Shown: positions 15,308 to 24,600 of the stretch, one piece after another | How positions within the stretch are numbered: position 1 is the first letter of the stretch | Layout of the letters: each line of letters begins with the position of its first letter | NCBI GenBank assembly: GCA_000226015.1 | Contig: JH152713.1 | Location: 19,765 to 51,138 of the forward strand | Direction: 5' to 3' | Source of the DNA: Mnemiopsis leidyi | Taxonomy: Eukaryota; Ctenophora; Tentaculata; Lobata; Bolinopsidae | DNA length: 31,374 nucleotides | The notes under the pieces: model-generated | Databases searched by the model: none | Told to the model about the DNA's origin: nothing | What the model saw: only the letters and a program-made list of their open reading frames with translations | Program-made: the position numbers and the translations under genes

Positions 15308-18300
15308 TCTTGCTGGGAGATTTTTTCCTGCTTGGAGATCTTGCGGCAGATTTGATGGGAGATTTTGGGGACTGCACTTTCTTAAGAGGAGAAGCAGCAT
15401 TATCTGGATTTATTTCTTTTTCTTTGTTCTTCGTTATTCCAGCCTGAAGTTGTGTAACGTCAAGTCATATAGATTTGTTTAAATCTGTATATGCATGGGG
15501 TGTCAATTAACTGCTGAACCCTCATAGCTCATTGCTTACTGTTTACCTCAATAATGGCAAGTTCTTTTTCCATGGCAATTTCTGTGATTTTAAGTGACCT
15601 CCTTACTTCACTTTCGATGTTTTCACACTGATCTCTGATGTAACCTGCAACCTGAACAAACAAAATTCAATTTACTTGTCGATGGAAGCCCAAGCGTTTA
15701 AACTTTTTTATAGACTCTGATTAGAAAGCATAAGGACAAATTAAACTGTCAAAAGTTCCAGTATAGAGATTAGGAGGAGGACATTCAGAGATACACTTTC
15801 CGAGTTTGTTATTCAGTATTTAACGGTGTAAAAAGAAAGTAAGATCCAAAATAATAAGTCATATGAGACACAGAAACCAAGATTTTTTGCAAATAATTTA
15901 AATTTCTGTACTAGGCTGGCAAGCTCGATCAATAGTCCATAGAGAATGAGGTTGGACAGTCTACCATGCTAGACATCTTGTGGTCACAGATTTCATGTTG
16001 TGATCAGATTTGATGATATGATCGCAAGTTCTAGATGTAATTAAAATTGCAGATGAGCTGATCTAAACTTCTAACTCTAAAGCATAGAAACTCAGTCAGA
16101 TTATGTTTGGGTAAAAGGGACGGGTCAAGGGACTGCCTACGTGAATTTTGGTTTTATTGATTATTAATTGAACAAGAATTGCGGCCGCTTTCCTTATCAG
16201 GCGAACGCTTATGTCAGGCGAACGCTGAATGTCAGGCGAACGCTGAATCACTCGTATCATGCCGTCACTAATTATTTTTATTGCGAAATGAGAAATCAAA
16301 ATCTGCATCAGGCAACTCACATTTCGCAAACTAATAGGGGCACTAAGCGCCAATCAGTTCATTTTCCCGAAATGCGAATATCTATGCAGTCGTTCGATGC
16401 ATGATTTAAAAACTCCTTGTGCAAAGTTTGAACACAATCACGAGTTCTTTTAATTGTAATTTGTTTTGAATATCTTGAGTCTGTATGACGTCATCATTGT
16501 ATAAATATTGTATTGTACCTTAATTCATACTGCGTTGTGTTTATACTAACAAGGTTTCGTAAATTTGTCGTCAATTAAAATTGTTCTGCTGTTATTAAAA
16601 TCATGTTACTGGTTACATTCATCTCTCAATCTGTAATTCGACAATCGACAAATTACTGAATAAACGAAAGTAGTATCTCGTACATTTGATCGTACATCTA
16701 GTTGCAACTGTTGTGATAAGAACAAATAATCGAGGCAGTTATTTATAGATTGCTTCATGTGAAGTACATTCTGCTGCCTGAGACAGTTAAAACCTATAAT
16801 CGTATTCGTATACATGATGATTATGTTTGATAAAGGAGCGTGGCGCGGACGGACGGACTTACGGAAACTTTTTTAGATAATATTTCACAATATCCCGATT
16901 TGCGCTTTCGATCGCAAACCCTTATTTTGCACTTTTTGTGCACGTGCACAAAATGTATGATCAAAACAATCTTGCCATTTTGGCCCTTCAGACCCAAATG
17001 ACAAGATACGGGAAAAATTAAGTTATGAAAAACAGTAAACATGGATAAGATGAGATTGAAAGATAAGAGTATCTAGATGAGACAACAGAATATGAAATCT
17101 AAAGAGCTGTGAATCCTCACCAGATCGCCTAGAGCCTCCTTATGCACACACCCTCTCTTGTTAAGTCTCTCTAGCGGTCTAGATCGACACGTCTTCTCAG
17201 CCTCCGCCAGAGCTGCTTTGTGTCGTTCAGTTATACTCTTCACTTTCTCGTCGTATCTACAGGTAGGTAGATCTTTTTATAGGGGGGGGGGTAGCAAAAA
17301 TTAATGTGGAGCGCTGTAATATGTAAATTGCTCCCAGCAATCTGATTTTGTTTATGTCTCAGTTCAAAACCAATTAAACCTATGACAGGCACAACATTAG
17401 TACAAAGATAGAGATCTACAAACTAACCTAGAATAAGGAACCATAGTAACGACACATTAACTAACAAACTAACCTAGAATTACGAACTACAGTACCTGGA
17501 ATAAGGAACTGCAGTTCCTACAAAACAACTTACTTCCATTGCGACTCCTCGGTACCCCCCGAGAGGGGGTCTACAACGTCAGGTATGTACACGACCTTGT
17601 TAAGGAGAGTGTAGTCCTGCTGTCGGGGCTGGGTCAGGAGGTACTTGTACAGGTGGAAGTGTTGGAAGTAAGTCTTGTTCAGAAACTCCAACACGCATTT
17701 CGTCTGACGATGGAGAGTGTCATGTTTTTGTGGGAGGGATAAGGAGGTTTTGTTCACTAGTTAAATAGTATAGCTAAATATCAATAGTTCACGTGACTGA
17801 AATTTTAAGATTCTGGTACTGACCTGGTATTGGTTGATTGAATTAAGAGTTGGTAAAGTTTGTTGTAAAGTTCGTAAAGCGTTAACCAGACTGGAGTTAC
17901 ATGTGTTCCTTATGAACTGAAAAGTAATATAGGTCGTTATTTCTCTTTAGTGCAATGTAGATATGGGCATTCTACGGGATCTGGGCTCAATGATAAATAC
18001 TTTTATAGCAATCCATGCTGTGAAAAGGGGACAGAGTTTTATCTGTTTGCCCAATATTATTGAAAATAATTCTAGCCAATACAAGTGCACTCCAAACCTC
18101 CAGTGAGACGTCAAGAGTAGAAGTCATATGAGGAAATGTAATTCCACACTCCATTAAGTGGTTCAGAAGTGAGACCACGAAATCACACATTATTCTATCG
18201 TCTTCTTCGTACCCCTTTATTTCGTCTTGCAACTGGAGTGAAAATGGAAGTTTCAAGAAAAGTGTTTTAAGTGTTCTGGTCGAAATTCAAATAAGTTGCC

Positions 18301-20220
18301 ATACGAATTTAAAGCTATTCCAAGCAGACCAATCACAGACCAATCTTCACTTTCTACCAATCTTCACTTTCTACCAATCTTCACTTTCTACTCGATTGAT
18401 TCTAAGTTTGATGGCCTTGTTACCAGCTAAATGTGGGGAATGTAGTCAGGAATATGTCATTAATCACGAGCCTGATGTTGAACCCTTCTTTCGATGCTAC
18501 AAGTGCTTCCAAGGCGCCCATTGTTGTGAGATAAATCGTAAACTTCATGAGGCGATTGCTCCTCTCAATACACCGGGCGGTTTTGTTTGGTTATGTCAGA
18601 CCTGTCACGAACAGGTTAACCCTGTTGAACCTCGGAAACAGCGCTCTAGACACCACTCTGAGTCACAAAATACTACCAGTGAAAAGTCCAAATNNNNNNN
18701 NNNNNNNNNNNNNNNNNNNNNNNNNNNNNNNNNNNNNNNNNNNNNNNNNNNNNNNNNNNNNNNNNNNNNNNNNNNNNNNNNNNNNNNNNNNNNNNNNNNN
18801 NNNNNNNNNNNNNNNNNNNNNNNNNNNNNNNNNNNNNNNNNNNNNNNNNNNNNNNNNNNNNNNNNNNNNNNNNNNNNNNNNNNNNNNNNNNNNNNNNNNN
18901 NNNNNNNNNNNNNNNNNNNNNNNNNNNNNNNNNNNNNNNNNNNNNNNNNNNNNNNNNNNNNNNNNNNNNNNNNNNNNNNNNNNNNNNNNNNNNNNNNNNN
19001 NNNNNNNNNNNNNNNNNNNNNNNNNNNNNNNNNNNNNNNNNNNNNNNNNNNNNNNNNNNNNNNNNNNNNNNNNNNNNNNNNNNNNNNNNNNNNNNNNNNN
19101 NNNNNNNNNNNNNNNNNNNNNNNNNNNNNNNNNNNNNNNNNNNNNNNNNNNNNNNNNNNNNNNNNNNNNNNNNNNNNNNNNNNNNNNNNNNNNNNNNNNN
19201 NNNNNNNNNNNNNNNNNNNNNNNNNNNNNNNNNNNNNNNNNNNNNNNNNNNNNNNNNNNNNNNNNNNNNNNNNNNNNNNNNNNNNNNNNNNNNNNNNNNN
19301 NNNNNNNNNNNNNNNNNNNNNNNNNNNNNNNNNNNNNNNNNNNNNNNNNNNNNNNNNNNNNNNNNNNNNNNNNNNNNNNNNNNNNNNNNNNNNNNNNNNN
19401 NNNNNNNNNNNNNNNNNNNNNNNNNNNNNNNNNNNNNNNNNNNNNNNNNNNNNNNNNNNNNNNNNNNNNNNNNNNNNNNNNNNNNNNNNNNNNNNNNNNN
19501 NNNNNNNNNNNNNNNNNNNNNNNNNNNNNNNNNNNNNNNNNNNNNNNNNNNNNNNNNNNNNNNNNNNNNNAACGTAGACGTGAGCGCTACATCATCCTTC
19601 AAGTGTGGAAGATTCTGAGAGGCCTCTCTCCAAACGATATCGGCATGAAGTTTCGCGAGACCTCCAGAAGGGGAACTATGGCAATCACCCCTCCACTTGT
19701 GAAAGGATGCTCTCAAAGAAACCAGTCTTTGTACGATGGATCGTTTGCTGTGTTAGGAGCACGCCTCTGGAACGTGGTGCCTGCAGAAATCAAGTCGCTC
19801 AGAACATTCCAAACATTCAAGGAAAAACTCTCCCAATTCCTTGCTACATTTCCAGATAACCCACCTGTACGGGGATACTCCTGCGCAAATTCTAACTCTC
19901 TGTTAGACTGGGCAGGAGCCAGGCGGTTGTGACATATGATGGCCTTTCACCTACATGATAAACTCAACGAAGTAACGAAGTAAGTAATAAACTTTTTTAG
20001 TTTATAAGCAATATGGATAAACTCAATTGGCGAGCTGGTCGATTTCCACAGGAAATCGTAAAGAATTTAAGAAAATAAAAATAAAATAAAGTAATAAGTA
20101 AAATAAGTAAATTTCCCGAAATTAAAGACTTACTCTCCGTATCCGATCTTCATGGTCACACAATTGTAGAACCTTCTCGATAAAATAAGGTTCGAACTTC
20201 TTGTACAATATTCCTGCCAT
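15303..20220 (-). CDS. CFAP119: CFAP119 (CCDC189)-like ciliary protein, seven exons (293 aa)
   Basis: Minus-strand coding exons: 20220-20134, 18232-18083 (donor GTATTG is the least certain), 17916-17824, 17703-17534, 17256-17121, 15651-15547, 15443-15303. Phases agree and the total is 882 nt. The key match is NKTYFQHFHLYKYLLTQ (about residues 119-135), which resembles from memory the NTYFRHFKLYKYVF signature of animal CFAP119/CCDC189. It follows a helical region (DFVVSLLNHLMECGIT) and precedes a coiled-coil-like stretch (ALGDLVAGYIRDQ, then EVRRSLKITEIAMEKEL) placed as in that family. The family belongs to cilia and flagella; human CFAP119 is somewhat longer. The last exon is a basic low-complexity tail with SPxK repeats (QSPKSPIKSAARSPSRKK), which I do not recall in vertebrate members. 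The start is the first ATG in a long frame, with a short upstream ORF before it. Confidence 0.65.
16196..16252. repeat. Tandem triplication of an ~18-bp unit within copy C
   Basis: GTCAGGCGAACGCTGAAT (plus strand) occurs as two full units plus a variant third. Copies A and B have one unit at the equivalent place (GCGGTCGCCTGACA). Confidence 0.85.
16934..16953. repeat. Perfect 20-bp palindrome centred on CACGTG
   Basis: TTTTGTGCACGTGCACAAAA reads identically on both strands. It lies in a segment of copy C that copy A lacks. Confidence 0.95.
16971..17005. repeat. Inverted repeat of copy C, counterpart of 6906-6940
   Basis: Arms 16971-16986 and 16990-17005 around a 3-base loop (GAA on the minus strand). 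As DNA 12 of 16 positions pair. Read as minus-strand RNA, 15 of 16 pair, three of them G-U. The arm sequence differs from copy A at eight of 16 positions. Confidence 0.8.
18334..18394. repeat. 17-bp tandem repeat at the LINE 5' side
   Basis: Three tandem copies of ACCAATCTTCACTTTCT end just before the LINE ORF1 start. GACCAATCACAGACCAAT precedes them. Such repeats can be part of a LINE 5' UTR, but the element's 5' end is not defined. Confidence 0.85.
18411..18693 (+). CDS. LINE ORF1-like protein with PHD-type zinc finger (N-terminal part, cut by gap)
   Basis: From ATG 18411 the frame is open up to the run of N at 18694. The first ~75 residues carry spaced Cys/His pairs in PHD-like order: CGEC, then CYKC, then GAHC, then the WLCQTCH end (GGFVWLCQTCHEQ). 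A short polar Ser/Arg-rich stretch follows. PHD/ESF-like fingers of this kind occur in ORF1 proteins of CR1/L2-clade retrotransposons, and the reverse-transcriptase tail of a LINE lies beyond the gap on the same strand, supporting one element. Everything after about residue 94 is unknown. A host PHD protein is a less likely alternative. Confidence 0.6.
18694..19570. other. Assembly gap (877 N)
   Basis: A run of N inside the retrotransposon. Long open frames reported across it would be artefacts. Confidence 1.
19573..19932 (+). CDS. LINE ORF2 reverse transcriptase, C-terminal end
   Basis: Open from the gap edge to TGA at 19932, about 119 residues. It reads RYIILQVWKILRGLSPNDIG, then RRGTMAITPPL, SLYDGSFAVLGARLWNVVP, FKEKLSQFL and finally SLLDWAGARR. 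This is the characteristic end of animal LINE ORF2 proteins after the reverse-transcriptase domain (YxxLQVWKIL, SF..xGxRLWNxxP, SLLDW). There is no stop or frameshift in the visible part, so the insertion may be fairly recent. The catalytic region is in the gap. Confidence 0.85.
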   Translation, partial: RRRERYIILQVWKILRGLSPNDIGMKFRETSRRGTMAITPPLVKGCSQRNQSLYDGSFAVLGARLWNVVPAEIKSLRTFQTFKEKLSQFLATFPDNPPVRGYSCANSNSLLDWAGARRL

Positions 20221-20950
20221 GGCCGCGTTCCTTGGCTGTTCGTCTCATGTGACTGATTTCGATTTCATGGCGATTCCTAAAATTGGTAAAAGTTTTAGAC
20301 AATTCCTCGACATTCCCTGATTTATATAACTCCTATTGATATCCACATATTTAACCATTATCAAACCTAAACTCATCTAAATGTTCTAACAGTATGATGA
20401 AACAAGTTACTGCTTTCTCGATATAGTCACTGGGATTAAGAACTGGGTGATACATTCGCTATATTTCCGAAGGAACGAGGACGACTGTTGCAGTTAATGA
20501 CTCATTACCAACTTACTGGAGCAAGTCACTAACACAACTTCTCTGCCGCCCATCTCAAAACATTGCATGATTTGCTGACAACGCCGCTTCCTGCATTAAT
20601 CGGCTCGTGTGGTTGCTGCGAATTACATATCTGCTCCGCTAGTCAGTACACTCGAATATAATATACTTTATCTGTTACACACGGGGTTTATCGCATCTAC
20701 TTTTCCGCTGGTTTTGAAAACTTAGTCTCATAACGCGTGCTTTGATTTTATTTTATCCATCTTTAACAGAGAGAGCGAGAAGTATTGCAGAACACCGTAT
20801 AACGTGTTGTAAAGTAGTGTATTTTAATTAACTGTTATATACTGTTCTATGTGGGGTTGCCTGTTATCTATATTTCACAGTTTGCTGCTTAACTTTGCTG
20901 TTCAAAATATGGAGGGGTTTTAGTGACTCTACAAGAAGTGTGATGAGAGG
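20221..20950. promoter_or_regulatory. Shared upstream region of the divergent CFAP119-like and BAG genes
   Basis: 730 bp between two divergent start codons, with no open frame of note. The right end contains a tiny upstream ORF for the BAG gene (20943-20954). On the left, a short upstream ORF precedes the CFAP119-like ATG. No TATA-like element is convincing. Bidirectional promoter activity is an inference from geometry. Confidence 0.4.
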
Positions 20951-21286
20951 ATGAGCAAAAAGAAAGCCAACAATCCAACATCCTCAACATCAACAGAACA
21001 TTCTGAAGAAGCACTAAAACTCGCAGAGAAAATAGAGGACAGTTTTAAACAGCTTGCAGAGATTCTTGAGGAGGCTGTTGAATTGCACCACAACTTAAAG
21101 AGCAAGCAGCTAGCAAGAAATAGCGCACAGTTCAGATACGTAGACGAGATGTTGACTCAGTGTCTACTGAGACTAGATCGGGTAGAAACACATGGTGTTA
21201 AGGAGGTCAGAGAGTACAGAAGAAGTGTGGTGGTCAAGGTTAACGAAATAGCGGTCGTTTTAGACGGAATTACTGACAAGTCCTAA
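20951..21286 (+). CDS. BAG-domain protein, single exon (111 aa)
   Basis: Intronless 111-residue protein: a polar N-terminus (MSKKKANNPTSSTSTEHSEE) and then a single BAG domain covering about residues 20-108. YVDEMLTQCLLRLDRVET (63-80) and REYRRSVVVKVNEIAVVLD (87-105) match BAG helices 2 and 3, where family members read YLEEMLTRxLLxLDxIET and then an RKxxVxxIQxxLD-type helix. BAG domains bind the Hsp70/Hsc70 ATPase domain and act as nucleotide-exchange co-chaperones in the cytosol. No ubiquitin-like, WW or repeated BAG domain is present, unlike BAG1, BAG3 or BAG5. The start follows a three-codon upstream ORF whose stop overlaps this ATG. The last 39 bases are the first unit of a tandem repeat continuing into the 3' UTR. 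Confidence 0.8.
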   Translation: MSKKKANNPTSSTSTEHSEEALKLAEKIEDSFKQLAEILEEAVELHHNLKSKQLARNSAQFRYVDEMLTQCLLRLDRVETHGVKEVREYRRSVVVKVNEIAVVLDGITDKS

Positions 21287-21421
21287 ATAGCGGTCGACTT
21301 GGGCAATATTACTGACAAGTCCTAAATGGCGGCAATTTTAGAAAATATCATGAAAAATCATTAATAGCGGCCGTTTTGGACAGCATCAGAGACTGCCATT
21401 AAATGCGGCCGTTTTGGACAA
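21248..21421 (+). repeat. 39-bp tandem repeat spanning the BAG stop codon, about 4.5 units
   Basis: Units: 21248-21286 (last 12 codons plus TAA of the BAG gene), 21287-21325, 21326-21364, 21365-21402 (38 bp, one base lost) and a partial at 21403-21421. The first four each end in TAA. Translated they read IAVVLDGITDKS-stop, IAVDLGNITDKS-stop, MAAILENIMKNH-stop and, after allowing the lost base, xAAVLDSIRDCH-stop. Confidence 0.92.
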
Positions 21422-21520
21422 ACATGGAATTATATTTTTAAATTCTTTTATTCTATAAGTTTTGATACTTCATTGGATTCTGAATCTTGATTTTTGTCTT
21501 GCTTTTTCCATTGTTAATTG

Positions 21521-21526
21521 ATTAAA
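21521..21526 (+). terminator. Candidate poly(A) signal ATTAAA for the BAG gene
   Basis: ATTAAA followed by an A run, 235 bp after the BAG stop codon and 160 bp before the next gene's ATG. I found no AATAAA in this interval. Confidence 0.35.
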
Positions 21527-21685
21527 AAAATTCGTATCTTTACAAATCATCTCCATGAAATATGACAGTAAAGTCTAATCCAATATAGGAATTATGCTTA
21601 TCGTGAATTTTATTTGGTCGTCGCTAACATTTTCCCCTATTTGAAATTAGGCGAGGAAACAAGGAAGGAAGCAAACGCAAAGAAA

Positions 21686-24600
21686 ATGACGAACCATAAG
21701 AAAAAATACGACGTAAGTACTTTCAGTTCCAATTTTTAGGATCTTGAAGTGCGTATGCTGGGAACGTTTTCAATGTAAACTGAGTGCTGCAACTTATATT
21801 TCGATTCAAGTCAATCTACCATTTCGTTTTCATGACATTCACTTAAGGGAAAAAGTGTCGGTTTTATCACCTACATGAAAAAGTTTGACAGAGAAAGGGA
21901 CCATCTCAGTAAACTAGAAAAACAGGTACCTTGTTCCTGGTTTGTCAGAAGTACACACTTCACCTTTGTTCTGTTCTGATTATTATTATAAGAATTAAGA
22001 CCTAAAAACTTCACCGAACAGAACAGATTTAAAATAAGTTTATGATTAAGTTTTTCCTTAAATTCTAATTACAATTTCCCAGCGGTCATTGATCGAACAG
22101 GAGGCGGAGTGGGAAAAATTGCTGGCTGAGGACGAAACTGTAGGCTACAGATCTTACATGAAAAAGCTTGAGAAGAAAAACAAAAAGAACACAAAAGTTC
22201 AGGACAAGATTCAAAGTATTTTAGAAGATGTAAGTTTAATATAACACCAATAAAAGTATTTACTCAAAACTAGCTGTACTGAACGATCTCCGGCCACAGT
22301 AAATATCACACAGTTAATTTCACGAAATTGTAAATACAGAATATGACATATTCTGTATTTACAATTTTGCATGTGTGTCATTGATCAATGTCAGATTAAT
22401 CTGCAATACCTAACTGCAATTTGACTTTTGTTCATGTGTGCTGTTGATTCAGCGTATACAAAACTAAGAAAATCATGAAAATAAAGTAGAATATCAACAA
22501 TTTGTGATGGAAATGGAATTGAGTATGATTGATTATCAAGATTAGATAAATTTGAAGGAGAGTGTCTTTTCAAAATAGCATCGTATGACACAATGAAATT
22601 ATAATCTTCCATTCAAAATTCCTATTGATGACTTATTGAACTGTTAAATAAAATTATCATGTATGGCGTGTTTTTGATTCAAAAATTTCCATAATTGATT
22701 GTCATGTTTTTTAAGTAGTACAAAGATCGAAAGATATGGACAATAGATAAAGTTGCACAGGCAAAATAACAAACCCCTCAAAACCTCTCCTATAACTCTC
22801 TTACTGTCAAGGCCCTGAAAAAAGAAGAGGAGCACAAAAGGAGACACTCCAACTTTGCAAACCCAGAACATCAACACACACCACGTGGGAATTATCGCGG
22901 TGCTCTTGAGGACGGGGAAGAGGAAAAGGTGCGTTATTTGGTAACCTCAGTTAGGACCAGTGTCCACCGACCAGCACCATTGGGAAATCATAAAATCTGA
23001 GTTTTACTATTTGATATAAGGTTCGGAGCAATCAGGTTAATCAGGTACTGAAATACTAGCAGGGAAATTAGGTAGGGAAAAAAGTTCAGTATGAAATTGT
23101 GTGCAATACTAATCACGATTCTCAGAGGGTGATCTGTCCAAAAGAGTATAGAAGGGTGGTTGGCGTGATTTCAGACATTCTATCTGACGCAATAGAAATG
23201 GTTCAGGTGGTCTTTAACAATGATGAGATGACATTTGGAAATCGTCTACACGTGCGTATGTTTTAGGCTATAGCGACTGTAAAATGATGACGAGCACATT
23301 TGATCTGAGTATTTCATTCGGTTATCGCTGATCTGTGGTCTATAACCTGACCAGTGACTGGGAATTTATATTTTCTACGTTATCCTTGCTGACCGTAGCA
23401 GTTATTGAACAAATTTCGAAGTCAAATGAAACAAACATGATATTTTCAGCGCTATGTTGACCATTCACTGACAGACTACCTTGAGAGACTGACTTACATA
23501 AAGACATTCAATAACAAAGATCTAGAAACCTACAAACAGTAAAGACAGTTGAGCTACTTCTTGTTTAGATTTTACCATCTAATGTTGTAAACACGACTAA
23601 TAATAATTAATAATTGCCTGATTAGGATATAATGTTAATGCCTTATGATTTATTTCAACACAGGTATGCGATCTATCAACTGCAATACACAATTAACCAG
23701 ATTAATACAATGTTTTGGAGGCTACAAATGAGAGCTGAGCCACCAAAGAAGTTTAAGGTGGCAAAGGTAAACTGCTTCTTCGGCATTTCTTTACTAGGAT
23801 TCAGCTAACACAAGTTTTTAACTATGATTCATATTTCACGTGACCTCCCAGTCCAGGAATCGCAATACTTTGTAACACGTGACAGTTTTTTATAATGGTG
23901 ACTGATCTTCTTTGACTCACCATATATCAATCGCTGTCGATACAAAAATTCCCTCAATCATCTGTTCGCTATCTGTTAAGAGCCGGAAGTATCGAACCAA
24001 TTTCAGGGATAAGCTGCAGGCGCCATGTTGGCAGTTGCCAAGACAAGTTGAGTATGTTCGGAAGTCCATATTTTTTATCCCAGATTCAAGATATTCTTCT
24101 CAGGATTTGCTAAACAAGTGGGGCGATACAAAGTACTCTAAAGAGAAGTATAACGACAGACAGAAGCTTGGTTTACGTAAGTGTGTACAATACAGTTTTA
24201 TTATGTGCTATCCTAAAAAAGTTTATCGTTTGCCGACTTGAAGTGCGAATTCGAATACTGCAATTTTAGAAGGTACATATCAATACTTGTACGATGATTA
24301 CGGTAAACATTGATAATTCTGCTGCTCTGCATCTAATCATAGTCATATAATGTACAGATGGTATATAAGCGATGTTAGATTTACGACTTTTCCGTCTGCA
24401 TGATTATAACAATCATTAACATTAATCGTCATTGATTTTCACAAGCCCCAGTTTAGTAAGCAATAGCGACTCAAAGTTTAGTAGTATGCATACGAGAAAA
24501 ACAATCTTTCCTTATCATAGCTTCATAGCAAGATCGGCTGTACAGCAAAGAATGCCAGCTCTTACAAACAGACATTCTAACACTTCACGAAAATAGTTTT

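Larger units (their letters stand above)
16171..17015 (-). repeat. Unclassified interspersed repeat, copy C
   Basis: Inverted relative to copies A and B and lying in an intron of the CFAP119-like gene, in that gene's sense orientation. It shares CGCTCCTTTATCAAAC, ATGTATACGAATAC, AGATGAATGTAAC, CAGACTCAAGATATT, GTGTTCAAACTTTGC and GCGGCCGCAATTCTTGTT with the other copies. It differs in having ~40 extra bases with a 20-bp palindrome (16934-16953) and a triplicated 18-bp unit near its end. Confidence 0.82.
15652..17120 (-). other. Intron between exons 5 and 6 of the CFAP119-like gene
   Basis: Bounded by donor GTGAGG at 17120 and acceptor TTGTTCAG before 15651. Most of its right half is copy C of the interspersed repeat; the left part (15652-16170) shows nothing recognisable. 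Confidence 0.7.
18411..19995 (+). mobile_element. Non-LTR retrotransposon (CR1/L2-like), internal part unsequenced
   Basis: ORF1-like start at 18411, N run, ORF2 C-terminus to 19932 and a short tail with repeated GAAGTAA units (19968-19995). It lies antisense in intron 1 of the CFAP119-like gene. A complete element of this class needs several kilobases, so the 877-base gap either understates the true length or hides an internal deletion. Confidence 0.7.

Noticed and set aside
15167-15400. Leucine-rich minus-strand frame resembling a membrane protein
   Set aside because: It is an out-of-frame reading of the last exon of the CFAP119-like gene plus its 3' flank.
18396-19932. Very long open frames (347-461 codons) around 18400-19930
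   Set aside because: They are open only because 877 N were read through. Only the parts outside 18694-19570 are real sequence.
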